This document shows, one piece after another, positions 26,226-35,279 of a stretch of DNA of 57,804 nt. The notes beneath the pieces are model-generated. The model did no database searches, was not told the origin of the DNA, and saw only the letters and a list, made by a program, of their open reading frames with translations. Made by a program: the position numbers and the translations under genes. Source of the DNA: Desulfobacteraceae bacterium (GTDB lineage: Bacteria > Desulfobacterota > Desulfobacteria > Desulfobacterales > Desulfobacteraceae); contig JADGEQ010000042.1 of assembly GCA_016744295.1 (NCBI GenBank), forward strand, positions 1 to 57,804, given 5' to 3'. The stretch's first letter is position 1; each line of letters opens with the position of its first letter.

Positions 26226-26254
26226 TTGACAAAAAAAAAGCGCTGGGATATATA
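26226..26254 (+). promoter_or_regulatory. strong sigma70-type promoter of tRNA-Asn
   Basis: TTGACA (26226-26231), 17-base spacer with an A-run, TATATA (26249-26254), start expected near 26261, about 33 bases before the mature tRNA. GC-rich discriminator bases (CACCG) fit a stringently controlled stable RNA. Confidence 0.75.
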
Positions 26255-26293
26255 CACCGAGTCTTGTTCAACTTTGTTGTTTCAAGACGCTGC

Positions 26294-26369
26294 TCCCCAG
26301 TAGCTCAGTTGGCAGAGCAATTGGCTGTTAACCAATGGGTCCGCGGTTCAAATCCGTGCTGGGGAGCCA
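26294..26369 (+). tRNA. tRNA-Asn (GUU), CCA encoded
   Basis: A full cloverleaf: acceptor TCCCCAG/CTGGGGA, D arm GCTC/GAGC, anticodon stem ATTGG/CCAAT with anticodon GTT at 26327-26329, T arm closing around TTCAAAT, discriminator G, and encoded CCA at 26367-26369. It stands alone with its own promoter and terminator. Confidence 0.97.
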
Positions 26370-26383
26370 ACCCAATATAAATT

Positions 26384-26415
26384 ACCCTGATAAGATAATC
26401 TTATCAGGGTTTTTT
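26384..26415 (+). terminator. intrinsic terminator of tRNA-Asn
   Basis: Perfect 12-bp stem ACCCTGATAAGA (26384-26395) with its complement (26399-26410), 3-base loop, then a run of six or more T. Confidence 0.93.
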
Positions 26416-26485
26416 GTTTTTGGGCATAAACTTTGAAAGGAAATGATATTTTGCCGGATTTACTGCCATTTCCAAGGATTATTCC

Positions 26486-26513
26486 TTGACATCTAAGCCG
26501 TTACGAGAATAAT
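26486..26513 (+). promoter_or_regulatory. candidate promoter of the two-component cluster
   Basis: TTGACA (26486-26491), 16-base spacer, AATAAT (26508-26513); start near 26520, just before the first kinase gene. Confidence 0.5.
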
Positions 26514-26540
26514 GTTCAAAGCAAGCGCTTGACAGCCAGT

Positions 26541-28622
26541 ATGAGTAGAAAATCATCGGCAATAGAATCTGGCAAACAAACAATTTTTTTAACCCTGCAG
26601 GCAAATGATTTGGAAGACAACAGCAAGTATACAATCCTGACCATAGATGATGAAGCCTATATTCGTCAAAGTATCAAATCCTTTCTTGAAGATTATGGGT
26701 TTATTGTTTTTGAAGCTGAAAATGGTGAAAAGGGGATTGAGATCTTCAATGCCCAATCTCCGGATCTGGTTATTCTGGATTTGCGGATGCCCAAAATGGA
26801 TGGGCTTCAGGTTCTTGAGAGGTTGAGGCGCCGGGACCCGGATATCCCTTTGGTGGTGGCGTCGGGTACGGGAAATATAAGCTCTGTGGTGGACGCCCTT
26901 CGGCTGGGTGCCAGCGATTATATATTAAAACCCATTGAAGATATGACAGTGCTCTACCATTCCATTCAAAAATGTTTGCGGGAAAGCCAGCTTAAAAAAG
27001 AGAACAAGGCATACCAGGAACAGCTTGAAGCGCTTGTTAAAGAACGAACCCGTGCCCTCGAACAAAGTGAACAAAGTTATCAGGTTGTTTTTGAGTGTTC
27101 AGGAACACCAGCCATTATTCTGGAGTCCGATGATACCATTTCCATGGTAAACTCCAAGTTTACAGAACTTGCAGGCATGGAACGCAGGGAGATTGAAGGA
27201 AAATTGAAATGGCATGAATTTGTTTCTGCCGAGTATATTGACCTCATCCAGAACCATATTGAAGTTAGAAAACATAATAATTCTGAACAAGATACCTCCA
27301 TGCAGTATGAGGTTAAGTTTTACAATAAAGAGGGCGGTATGAAGTACGTGTATGCCAGCCTTGGATCCATTCCTGGTACAGATCGCAAGGTGGTTTCTCT
27401 GCTTGATGTTACGGAAAAAAAACTGGCAGAAAAACGATGGCGGAGCCTGGAAAAACAATTGAGAAAATCCCAGAAAATGGAAGCCATCGGTACCTTGGCG
27501 GGTGGAATAGCCCATGATCTCAATAATATCTTAAGCCCGGTTCTAGGGTATGCCGATATGATTATGAGCTCTTCTGATCCGAGCAGCAGCCTCTACCAGA
27601 GAAGTGAGAAGATTCAAAAAGCTGCTCTTCGGGCTGCGGATCTTGTCAGTCAGGTTTTGTCCTTTAGCCGGGGGGGGGTTGAGGAAAAACGATTGATTCG
27701 GCTTCACCCGGTGGCCAAGGAGGCGGTGAAACTGCTTAGGGGGTCCATCCCATCCACCATTAGTATAATTGACCGGATCGATCGAAATTGTAAATCGGTT
27801 TATGCGGATCCGACCCAGATCCATCAGGTGATTATGAATTTGTGCACCAACGCTTACCATGCCATGGAAGAAACAGGTGGAGAGCTGATTGTGGGACTGA
27901 CTCAAAAAGTTTTGTCCCGGACTGATATTCTGGAGTATCCCAACCTGCCCCAGGGTGACGGGGTCTATCTATTGCTTGAAGTTTCAGATACCGGTTGTGG
28001 TATGGCCGAAGATATGATTGAGCGGATATTTGATCCTTATTTTACCACCAAGGAAGAGGGACGGGGAACTGGTTTGGGCCTTGCCACCGCCTATAGTATT
28101 GTTCAGTCCTGCGATGGCGACATCAGAGTAACAAGCAAACCTGGCAAAGGAGCCTGTTTTACCGTCCTTTTGCCGGCGGCCCTTGGGGATAATCAAGTCG
28201 AAAAACAAGAGGCAGACCATGACCGCCACATGGGTGGCAAAGGGGAACATCTGCTGGTGGTTGACGATGACCCCACCATTTCCTTGATGTGTAAGGAGGG
28301 GTTTGAGCTGCTTGGGTATAAAGTTGATGCCTTTTTTTCAAGCAGGGAAGCGCTGGATTTTTTCAGCGAGAACCATGGACGCATTGATTTGGTGGTAACG
28401 GATCAGACCATGCCTGAAAAAACAGGAATTGAACTGGCAAGGTTAATGCTGGAAATTAATAAAGATTTGCCCATTATCCTTTGTTCAGGGTATGCCGGGT
28501 CCGTCAATAAAGCACTCGCGAAAAAGGTTGGAATACAGCGGTTTGTCATGAAACCTGTGACCGTTGAATCCCTGTCAAAGGAGATACAGGCGCTGTTACC
28601 AAGTAATCAGCTTAGCGGTTAA
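26541..28622 (+). CDS. hybrid kinase: receiver-PAS-HisKA-HATPase-receiver
   Basis: A soluble hybrid kinase without membrane segments (693 aa from ATG 26541; TTG 26529 adds four residues; neither has a clear ribosome binding site). Order: N-terminal receiver (TIDDEAYIRQS; Asp in VILDLRMPKMDG; KPIED), short coiled coil (KEQLEALVKERTRALEQ), PAS, HisKA (GGIAHDLNN), HATPase (SDTGCGM, GTGLGLA), and a C-terminal receiver (LVVDDDPTI, VTDQTMPEKTG, KPVT). Phosphate arriving at the first receiver may control kinase output, so it looks like an integrator in a multistep relay. First gene of a rightward signalling run. Confidence 0.92.
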   Translation: MSRKSSAIESGKQTIFLTLQANDLEDNSKYTILTIDDEAYIRQSIKSFLEDYGFIVFEAENGEKGIEIFNAQSPDLVILDLRMPKMDGLQVLERLRRRDPDIPLVVASGTGNISSVVDALRLGASDYILKPIEDMTVLYHSIQKCLRESQLKKENKAYQEQLEALVKERTRALEQSEQSYQVVFECSGTPAIILESDDTISMVNSKFTELAGMERREIEGKLKWHEFVSAEYIDLIQNHIEVRKHNNSEQDTSMQYEVKFYNKEGGMKYVYASLGSIPGTDRKVVSLLDVTEKKLAEKRWRSLEKQLRKSQKMEAIGTLAGGIAHDLNNILSPVLGYADMIMSSSDPSSSLYQRSEKIQKAALRAADLVSQVLSFSRGGVEEKRLIRLHPVAKEAVKLLRGSIPSTISIIDRIDRNCKSVYADPTQIHQVIMNLCTNAYHAMEETGGELIVGLTQKVLSRTDILEYPNLPQGDGVYLLLEVSDTGCGMAEDMIERIFDPYFTTKEEGRGTGLGLATAYSIVQSCDGDIRVTSKPGKGACFTVLLPAALGDNQVEKQEADHDRHMGGKGEHLLVVDDDPTISLMCKEGFELLGYKVDAFFSSREALDFFSENHGRIDLVVTDQTMPEKTGIELARLMLEINKDLPIILCSGYAGSVNKALAKKVGIQRFVMKPVTVESLSKEIQALLPSNQLSG

Positions 28623-28665
28623 AATTGAACCAAATTTTAACCAAATCATAACAAGGGGAGATAAG

Positions 28666-29034
28666 ATGCTTCAACCACCCAGATTGTATTTAATCCTTGA
28701 TGATGAAGAAAGTATCCGGCAGAGTATTGCTGCATTCATGGAAGATGAAGGGCATTTGGTGTTCCAGGCAGAAAGCAGCGAGGAAGCCCTTGAAATTGTT
28801 CGGAATCATGCCATTGACGGTGCCGTGGTGGATATAAGGCTTCCCGGGCATGACGGCAATACTTTTATGCTGGAGGCCAGAAAAATCCGGCCGGCAATCA
28901 AATTTGTGGTGCATACAGGTTCTGCGGATTATACACCCCCCAAAGCCATACAGGATCTGGGAGTCACCCCGGAAAAGGTTTTGATAAAACCGGCCAGTGA
29001 TCTGAGCGTGATTTGTGATGCATTGAGCAATTAG
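28666..29034 (+). CDS. single-domain response regulator
   Basis: 122 residues from ATG 28666, chosen because AAGGGGAG precedes it; the frame is open further upstream, but only inside the kinase gene. All receiver residues are present: acidic pair in LILDDEES, Asp56 (VVDIRLPG), Thr in VVHTGS, Lys108 (LIKPAS). With no output domain it is likely a phosphate shuttle between the flanking kinases. It lies 43 bases after the hybrid kinase. Confidence 0.9.
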   Translation: MLQPPRLYLILDDEESIRQSIAAFMEDEGHLVFQAESSEEALEIVRNHAIDGAVVDIRLPGHDGNTFMLEARKIRPAIKFVVHTGSADYTPPKAIQDLGVTPEKVLIKPASDLSVICDALSN

Positions 29035-29088
29035 TATGTGATTTGAGGCGTCTTTTGAAATTCGCAATAAATAGGGAATACAACTATC

Positions 29089-30330
29089 ATGGATGAGAAC
29101 CTCGGAAAAAAAATTCTTGTAATTGATGATGAAGCCTATATACGGGACAGTGTTGTTGGTTTTCTTGAAGACTTTGGGTTTGATATTGTTGAGGCTGAAA
29201 ACGGCAGAATCGGTTTGGAGCAATTTGAAAAATTTCAGCCGGACCTTATTTTATGCGACCTTCGAATGCCTGAAATGGACGGTCTGGAGGTTCTTGCCCA
29301 TGTTACCAAGAAAAATGAAAATATCCCCATTATCATTGTTTCCGGGGCCGGGAATATTTCCGATACGGTGGAAGCCCTTCGTCTGGGTGCCTGGGATTAT
29401 ATTATCAAACCCATTCAGGATATGAATGTTTTGTTCCATGCCGTTGATAAAGCCTTTGAGCGTAAGCGATTTATTGAAGAAAAAACTCGGTATCAAAAAG
29501 AGTTGGAATTGGCAAACAAGGATTTAAAAACCTCCCTTGAAACCCTTGAACAAACAAGGGACCAACTGGTGCAATCGGCAAAAATGGCCGCCCTGGGAGA
29601 GCTTGTGGCCGGGGTTGCCCATGAAATCAATACACCAGTGGGTGTGGGGGTGACAGCTGCTTCTTTTCTGGATGCCAAAACCCGTGAATTCCATGGGATG
29701 TATAAAGCCGGGGAATTAAAAAGAAGTGAACTTGAAAATTATTTGACCACCGTTGAAGAGGTGTCCAACTCCATTCTGATCAATATGGAGCGGGCAGCAG
29801 AACTGATTTCCAGTTTTAAACAGGTGGCTGTAGATCAATCCAGTGAAAACCGGCGGCAATTCAATCTTAAGGAATACATGGATGAGATTCTGCTGAGCCT
29901 TCGGCCCCGGTATAAAAAGACCAACCATAGGATCCGGGTAAGCTGTGATCCTGATATCGAACTGAATTCTTTCCCCGGTGCTTTTTCCCAGATTTTGACC
30001 AATTTGATCATGAATTCATTGATCCACGGATTCAGTGGGTTGGAGAACAGGGCCATTGAGATGGATGTTACCCGCAAAGAGGGTCAGGTGATTTTTGCCT
30101 ACAGAGACAATGGGCGGGGGATGGACCAAAAGCAAAAGGATAAGGCCTTTGATCCGTTTTTTACCACCATGCGGGGAAAAGGAGGGACAGGCCTTGGCAT
30201 GTCCGTTGTTTTTAATCTGGTGACCCAGACCCTGAAGGGAAATATTAAACTGGAAAGCGAGATTGGCCAGGGGGTGGTCTTTATCATGACTTTTCCCGAG
30301 CGCTGGCCTGAACATCGGGATGACCAATAA
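29089..30330 (+). CDS. receiver-histidine kinase
   Basis: 413 residues: receiver at 8-120 (Asp57 in LCDLRMPEMDG, Lys in IIKPIQD), coiled coil at 130-165, kinase core with His178 (GELVAGVAHEINTPVG) and HATPase (NLIMNSLIHG, RDNGRGM, GGTGLGMSV). The receiver is very like that of the first kinase in this run (DDEAYIR, LEDFGF, EAENG, GAWDYIIKPIQDM), so the two probably arose by duplication and may share a phosphodonor. No membrane segment. ATG 29089 has a weak AGGGAA upstream. Its stop is 3 bases from the next kinase start. Confidence 0.92.
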   Translation: MDENLGKKILVIDDEAYIRDSVVGFLEDFGFDIVEAENGRIGLEQFEKFQPDLILCDLRMPEMDGLEVLAHVTKKNENIPIIIVSGAGNISDTVEALRLGAWDYIIKPIQDMNVLFHAVDKAFERKRFIEEKTRYQKELELANKDLKTSLETLEQTRDQLVQSAKMAALGELVAGVAHEINTPVGVGVTAASFLDAKTREFHGMYKAGELKRSELENYLTTVEEVSNSILINMERAAELISSFKQVAVDQSSENRRQFNLKEYMDEILLSLRPRYKKTNHRIRVSCDPDIELNSFPGAFSQILTNLIMNSLIHGFSGLENRAIEMDVTRKEGQVIFAYRDNGRGMDQKQKDKAFDPFFTTMRGKGGTGLGMSVVFNLVTQTLKGNIKLESEIGQGVVFIMTFPERWPEHRDDQ

Positions 30331-30333
30331 TTC

Positions 30334-31356
30334 ATGCAGATTTTAAATCCTTCCCGGTGGTATCTCCATCCGGTTTTTATTTTTGCCTGTTCCATTTTTG
30401 CCCTGGCTACTTTTCTGGTACTCACGGTGAGTCTCTACATGGAGATCACCTCTGCCCTGGAAGTGGTGATTTTAAAATTTAATATTGATCCCACCTCTGT
30501 TTTTCCGTCCAAAACCGGCATGACGATCCTGGTGCTCAGTCTTTTGATCACTGTGGTATTGGCCGGGATTTTATTGGCCTTTATCTATTACCAGAAAACT
30601 GTCAACCTGTTCAGGCTTCAACATAATTTTATCTATAATTTTACCCATGAACTTAAAACCCCTGTGACCTCCCTTCGGATCTATGTTGAAACCTTTATCC
30701 GCCACCCCCTTGAATCCACTGACATCCGCAAATACAGTCAGAATATGCTGGAAGACATTAACCGGCTCACCGATAATATCAACCGGATTTTAAACCTGGC
30801 CAGGATCGAAAGCCAAAATTTTGGATCTGAAGTGACCCGGGACAGCCTGGTCACGCTGGTACAAAATTTTTGTGACAAAAACAGTTCTATTTTTCGGGAG
30901 TGCAATATCACCATCGAAAATCCCTCCAAGGGTCGGTTTGAATATCCTGTTAATCTTTTTTTGTTTGAAATGTTGCTCATGAACATGGTGTCCAATGCCA
31001 TCAAGTATAATGAATCTGATCATCCAGAGTTGAGGATTGTTTTTAAAAGTTTTTTACAAAAAATCACCATTGATTTTATAGACAACGGGATAGGGGTGGA
31101 CAGGGAAGATGCAAAAAAGATTTTCCGCAAATTTTATAAGTCCGGTAAGGAGAACGCCAATAGTCATACCGGGTCAGGCTTGGGTCTTTATCTTGTTTCC
31201 AGTATTTCCATGATCCACGGGTGGCGGGCAACGGTATCCAGTGAGGGCAAGGGAAAAGGTTCCAAGTTTACCATCACCATTCCACGGGCAAGTATTGCCA
31301 ATGTCAGGGAGAAAAAATTATGGAAGCGGCTGAAAAAAAGCGTATTCTGGTCATAG
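30334..31356 (+). CDS. membrane sensor histidine kinase
   Basis: 340 residues with two membrane helices (about 13-35 and 63-85) enclosing a small periplasmic loop of under 30 residues, so the sensed signal is likely in or near the membrane. The kinase core has His105 (YNFTHELKTPVTSLR), an N box (NMVSNAIKYNES), DNGIGVDREDAKKIF and GSGLGLYLVSS. It is a classical orthodox kinase paired with the OmpR-type regulator that overlaps its 3' end by 37 bases. Confidence 0.93.
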   Translation: MQILNPSRWYLHPVFIFACSIFALATFLVLTVSLYMEITSALEVVILKFNIDPTSVFPSKTGMTILVLSLLITVVLAGILLAFIYYQKTVNLFRLQHNFIYNFTHELKTPVTSLRIYVETFIRHPLESTDIRKYSQNMLEDINRLTDNINRILNLARIESQNFGSEVTRDSLVTLVQNFCDKNSSIFRECNITIENPSKGRFEYPVNLFLFEMLLMNMVSNAIKYNESDHPELRIVFKSFLQKITIDFIDNGIGVDREDAKKIFRKFYKSGKENANSHTGSGLGLYLVSSISMIHGWRATVSSEGKGKGSKFTITIPRASIANVREKKLWKRLKKSVFWS

Positions 31357-32051
31357 AAGATGAGGCCCATATTGCCGATGGGATCCAGCTTAATCTGACC
31401 CTGCAGGGATATGGGGTTTCAATCGCCAGGGACGGTATTGACGGCCTTGAGCAATGGCGCTCATGGAAGCCGGATCTGATTGTTCTGGATATCATGCTGC
31501 CCATGATTGACGGCTTTTCCATTTTAAAGACCATTCGCAGGGAGGATGAAAAAATACCCGTCCTGATTCTTTCCGCCAGGGGGGATACCAAGGACAAGGT
31601 AAAGGGGTTGCGTTACGGCGTGGATGATTACCTTTCCAAACCCTTTGATTTGGAAGAATTTTTACTCCGGGTGGAGCGCCTGATACGGAAAAAGGGCTGG
31701 TATGAAAATTCCCGAGACAAGAAATTTGGCCATACCCTGTTCCAGGGGGAAGCCTATACCTTTGGTGAAAATCATATCGATTTTATCACCTTTAAAGCAA
31801 ATTGCATGGCCGGGGAGATTATCCTTACTGAACAAGAGGTAACCCTGCTTAAAATATTTATTGCCAATAAGGGCAAGCCTCTGTCCCGGGATATGCTGCT
31901 GAATGCCGGGTGGGGGTATTCCAGTGATACCACCACAAGAACGGTGGATAATTTTATTGTCCGGTTTCGCAAGTATTTTGAGAAAAAACCCAAAAAACCC
32001 AGTTATTTTAAGAGTCGGCGATCCGTGGGATATATTTTTGATCATGAATAA
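31320..32051 (+). CDS. OmpR-family DNA-binding response regulator
   Basis: 243 residues: receiver (VIEDEAHIADG; Asp57 in IVLDIMLPMIDG; Lys in YLSKPFD) and a winged-helix DNA-binding domain (LTEQEVTLLKIFIANKG, TRTVDNFIVRFRKYFE, SRRSVGYIF). AGGGAGA precedes ATG 31320, inside the kinase gene. It is the only DNA-binding output in this run of five signalling genes, so the upstream relay may end here. Target genes are unknown; the next gene, an acyltransferase, is 33 bases downstream. Confidence 0.94.
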   Translation: MEAAEKKRILVIEDEAHIADGIQLNLTLQGYGVSIARDGIDGLEQWRSWKPDLIVLDIMLPMIDGFSILKTIRREDEKIPVLILSARGDTKDKVKGLRYGVDDYLSKPFDLEEFLLRVERLIRKKGWYENSRDKKFGHTLFQGEAYTFGENHIDFITFKANCMAGEIILTEQEVTLLKIFIANKGKPLSRDMLLNAGWGYSSDTTTRTVDNFIVRFRKYFEKKPKKPSYFKSRRSVGYIFDHE

Positions 32052-32084
32052 TCGGTATGTTTGGTGATATTGAGGGGTGGGTCA

Positions 32085-32810
32085 ATGGCTCTCTATAAAT
32101 ATTTTTTATACTGGTTTTTCGGATGGACAGGTAAAATTGTGGCTTCCCTGATGTTTTTAACCTGCGATGTCCATGTTTTTGGCCGGGAAATTGAAACCAA
32201 CTTTCTTGCCTCCCATGGGGGAAAGGGATTCTTGTATGCATCCTGGCACCGGGGGCTGACCTTTTTTGTTTATTTTTACCGGAATTTAAAGTTTGTTGTC
32301 ATGGCCAGTGCCAGCAGGGACGGAGAGTTGGCTACCCAGGCTGCCAAACGGTTTGGCTGGATTCCGGTCAGGGGATCTTCCACCCGGCGGGGATCTGAAG
32401 CGCTTATGGAGATGCGTACCCTGTTTGAAAAGGGCCATGGGGGTGGACTTTTGGTGGATGCCCCCACTGGGCCTGCCTATATTTCTAAAATTGGTATCAT
32501 TATTCTTGCCAAACGAACGGGTCTTCCCATTGTGCCAGTCATGTGGAATGCAGATCGAAGCTGGCGGATTTCAAGCTGGGATCGAACTATGATTCCCAAA
32601 CCCTTTTCAAAGATTGTTTTTCTGTATGGAGATCAGCTGATTTATATCCCAAAAAATGCGTCCAGGGAGGAATGCGAGGCGTTTCGGGAAGAGCTGGATG
32701 AAAGGCTGCGTCATTTGATGTTCCAGACGGATCATTTTTTCCGGCAAACCAAGGTAAATGATCCCCGTAAAATGGAGGTGCCAATACCTGCCCCACCCAA
32801 AGAGATTTGA
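32085..32810 (+). CDS. DUF374 lysophospholipid-acyltransferase-like protein
   Basis: 241 residues from ATG 32085 behind GAGGGG; the frame extends upstream without a ribosome binding site. It matches the DUF374 branch of the LPLAT superfamily: ASWHRGLTFF (catalytic His), VMASASRDGELATQ, GWIPVRGSSTRRGSEAL and VDAPTGPAY. Probably an inner-membrane-associated enzyme acylating a lipid or lipid A-like substrate. The last 120 bases are repeated at 40427-40546, where the rest of the gene is missing. Confidence 0.88.
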   Translation: MALYKYFLYWFFGWTGKIVASLMFLTCDVHVFGREIETNFLASHGGKGFLYASWHRGLTFFVYFYRNLKFVVMASASRDGELATQAAKRFGWIPVRGSSTRRGSEALMEMRTLFEKGHGGGLLVDAPTGPAYISKIGIIILAKRTGLPIVPVMWNADRSWRISSWDRTMIPKPFSKIVFLYGDQLIYIPKNASREECEAFREELDERLRHLMFQTDHFFRQTKVNDPRKMEVPIPAPPKEI

Positions 32811-32944
32811 TCTTTATTTGAAATTTAATCCGGTTTTCTTAAAAGGGGTCAGCCACCATACGCAATACGTATTGCTCGCTAAATGTTCAGGACCATACGT
32901 TGAGTTTTTTTGTGGTGGCAGATTTCATTTTCAATGATTTCAAC
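32691..32944. repeat. direct repeat copy 1 (acyltransferase end / PPTase end)
   Basis: Contains the last 120 bases of the acyltransferase gene (32691-32810) and a decayed end of a PPTase gene on the other strand. The same junction recurs at 40427-40756. The 120-base part aligns without gaps at 111 of 120 positions by my count; the PPTase part is more diverged and the spacer 64 bases shorter. Confidence 0.85.
32839..32944 (-). pseudogene. 3' remnant of a phosphopantetheinyl transferase gene
   Basis: Read leftward it gives VEIIENEICHHK, then a frameshift, LNVWS, an in-frame TGA where the intact gene has Arg, and EQYVLRMVADPF before the stop. The intact gene at 40639-41337 ends VEIIDNEIFHHQ...LNLWSR..DDQYILSMVADPQ. 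Homology stops at about 32944, so only the last 35 codons remain. Confidence 0.85.
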
Positions 32945-33114
32945 TTATTTTCCGCACCCCAAGATAACACGTTATGAGTAATTTTTTGTCCTCTGTTCTC
33001 ATGGGGTGAGAAATACCCCAGGTTTAACATCAAGTGCTCTGAGATATTCCAGGTGGACCGGCTTGAGAGGTTTGGCAAGTTGCCGGTAGTTTCCACTTTT
33101 GATAACAAGGACGG

Positions 33115-33306
33115 TATGAAATTTTGTCAACATCATAAATGTCCCAGGTCCCACCCATTTTTTCTGAAGGCAAAACCAAATCTGAAAGGAGAATAAAACA
33201 CCCAGCTTCCTCCCGGAGGGTGTCGACCTTTGTTTTATCCTCCTTCAAGGAAAACTCAAGGTGATATTCATATTTTCCCGGGACCCGATTCTCTCCATTT
33301 TCCGCC
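33115..33306 (-). pseudogene. probable IS4-superfamily (IS1634-like) transposase remnant
   Basis: An open stretch after a TAG reads ...GKYEYHLEFSLKED...LREEAGCFILLSD..., resembling the segment before the C-terminal catalytic Glu of IS1634-type transposases. It then loses homology and enters a region with disrupted frames (to about 33000). The rest of 32945-33573 has no gene; the 3' side is AT-rich and leads into the amidohydrolase promoter area. Moderate to low confidence in the family. Confidence 0.4.
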
Positions 33307-33573
33307 TAGGTATCGATTGCCAAATAACTATTTGAAATATCAGTGAGAAATCATTTTTTTATGATTTTTATCTATGTGAAGGAATTTCAGAAAAAACAAT
33401 CGAAGCCAGCCCTGAATTTTCATATGCCATGTTTTAAACAATTGTCTTGTGCCAGCCTTCTTCCCATGCCGGGGAAAAAAATAATTGACATTTTGAGATA
33501 TATATATGATTACTATGTATATCATAAGAATGTAATATGCATAATAAACAATTTATCGTTCTAGGAGCTTGAC

Positions 33574-35184
33574 GTGACCAGACAAAAAATATTTATCAAT
33601 GCCAACCTCATCACCATGGATCCTGACCTGCCAAGGGCAGACGCCTTTTCTGTTCAGGGAAATAGGTTTCACCTGATTGGAGATGAAGCCTTTGTAATGA
33701 ATCATGCTGGATTGGATCCTCTGATCATAGACCTGAAACACCAGGTGGTCCTACCCGGGTTTATTGAAACCCACAATCACCTTTCCTATTATGCCCTTAC
33801 CCGCCTGATGGTGGATTGCTCCTCCTTCAGCAACAAGGGGATTTCCGATATCCGGGAAAAAATCGCTGCTGCTGTATCATCCACGAAAAAAAAACAGTTG
33901 ATCATGGGGTTTGGGTATGACGACACCATGATGACGGAAAACCGGCATCTGACCCGCCAGGATCTGGATGACCTGGCCCCGGATAATCCCGTCTTTATCA
34001 CCCATGCCAGCGGCCATCTGGCCTATGCGAATTCAACGGCCCTGGCTTTGGGCAAAGTTACCCGGGATACGCCCCAACCGGCCGGGGGGGAAATCCACAT
34101 GAATGAAAAGGGAAAGCCAAGTGGCCTGCTTCTGGAGCCGGCTGCCATGTCCCTTGTGGCGGGAAAATTTCCCAAACCTGATACCGATCTCTTCATGGAA
34201 GCCCTTCCCCTGGCCATGGCCGACTATAATAAGACTGGGGTTACCAGTACCCATGATGCCGGCATTGGTATCATGGGCCAGGGCCCCGGATCCATGGAAG
34301 CCTATAACAGGCTGGAACGGGAGGGAAATCTTACGGTACGGGTCTATCTGACCATGCTTTTTGATTATTATGACCCCTTTATTGAAGGGGGCCTGAAAAA
34401 TGGATTCGGATCCGATCATCTAAAATTCGGATCGGTGAAATTGTTCCAGGATGGCTCCATCCAGGGGCTTACCGGTGCATTGAAAGAAGATTATATTGAG
34501 ACCCCGGGTTTTAAAGGGGAATTGATCATGCCCCAGGCGCAATTGGACAAACTTGTGGAGCGTTACCAGAAGCTGGGTCTGCAGATAGCCATCCATGCCA
34601 ACGGGGATGCTGCCATTGAGTCGGTGATCACCTCACTGGAAAGGGCCCGGGAAAAATATCCCCATGATGATTTAAGGCATATGATCATCCATTGCCAGAT
34701 GGCATCGGAAGACCATATCCAGCGGATGAAAAAGCTGGATGCCATCCCCAGTTATTTTATCAATCATGTATACTATTGGGGGGATCGCCATGAAAAACGG
34801 TTTATCGGTCCTGACCGGGCATCTCGGATTGACCCCCTGGGTTCTTCCCTCAGGGCCGGCCTTAGATTCACCCTCCACGGCGACACCCCGGTAACCCCCA
34901 TCTCTCCTCTGGATTGTATTCATCATGCCGTAAACCGGGTCACCCGGGAGGGGAAGGTTCTGGGGGAGAATCAGCGGATCTCTCCCCTGGATGCCGTCAA
35001 GACCTTTACCACGGATGCTGCTTTCTGCAGTTTTGAAGAAAATTTGAAAGGATCTGTAACCCCGGGCAAGCTGGCAGATTTTGTTGTGCTCTCCGCCGAT
35101 CCCATGTCCGTGCCCCGTGAAACCATCCGGGATATCCAGGTATTACAGACTGTGGTGGGTGGAAATACCGTTTATATGAAATAA
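33574..35184 (+). CDS. amidohydrolase (YtcJ/Amidohydro_3 type)
   Basis: 536 residues of the metal-dependent amidohydrolase superfamily. Metal-ligand and family motifs are GFIETHNHLSYY, HASGHLAYANS, TSTHDAGIGIMG, KLFQDGSIQGLTG, IHANGDAAIES, HCQMAS, TLHGDTPVTP and SVTPGKLADFVVLSADP. It hydrolyses an amide or ester bond of an unknown substrate; relatives act on N-acyl amino acids, cyclic ureides or formamide derivatives. No signal peptide. GTG 33574 follows TAGGAG. A carrier gene follows after a perfect hairpin, and a peptidase and permease lie nearby, suggesting catabolism of amide-linked amino acids. Confidence 0.88.
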   Translation: MTRQKIFINANLITMDPDLPRADAFSVQGNRFHLIGDEAFVMNHAGLDPLIIDLKHQVVLPGFIETHNHLSYYALTRLMVDCSSFSNKGISDIREKIAAAVSSTKKKQLIMGFGYDDTMMTENRHLTRQDLDDLAPDNPVFITHASGHLAYANSTALALGKVTRDTPQPAGGEIHMNEKGKPSGLLLEPAAMSLVAGKFPKPDTDLFMEALPLAMADYNKTGVTSTHDAGIGIMGQGPGSMEAYNRLEREGNLTVRVYLTMLFDYYDPFIEGGLKNGFGSDHLKFGSVKLFQDGSIQGLTGALKEDYIETPGFKGELIMPQAQLDKLVERYQKLGLQIAIHANGDAAIESVITSLERAREKYPHDDLRHMIIHCQMASEDHIQRMKKLDAIPSYFINHVYYWGDRHEKRFIGPDRASRIDPLGSSLRAGLRFTLHGDTPVTPISPLDCIHHAVNRVTREGKVLGENQRISPLDAVKTFTTDAAFCSFEENLKGSVTPGKLADFVVLSADPMSVPRETIRDIQVLQTVVGGNTVYMK

Positions 35185-35197
35185 GATTAGAATCCCC

Positions 35198-35230
35198 TTG
35201 CCGGACCTTCCCTAGGGGAAGGTCCGGCAA
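35198..35230. repeat. perfect 15-bp intergenic hairpin
   Basis: TTGCCGGACCTTCCC (35198-35212) and its complement (35216-35230) with a 3-base loop, between the amidohydrolase and the carrier gene. There is no T-run, so it more likely stabilises or punctuates the mRNA than ends it. Confidence 0.75.
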
Positions 35231-35279
35231 CAGGTGATAAGAACAATCATTATTAATTTTAAGAGGAGAAGCATAGGAT

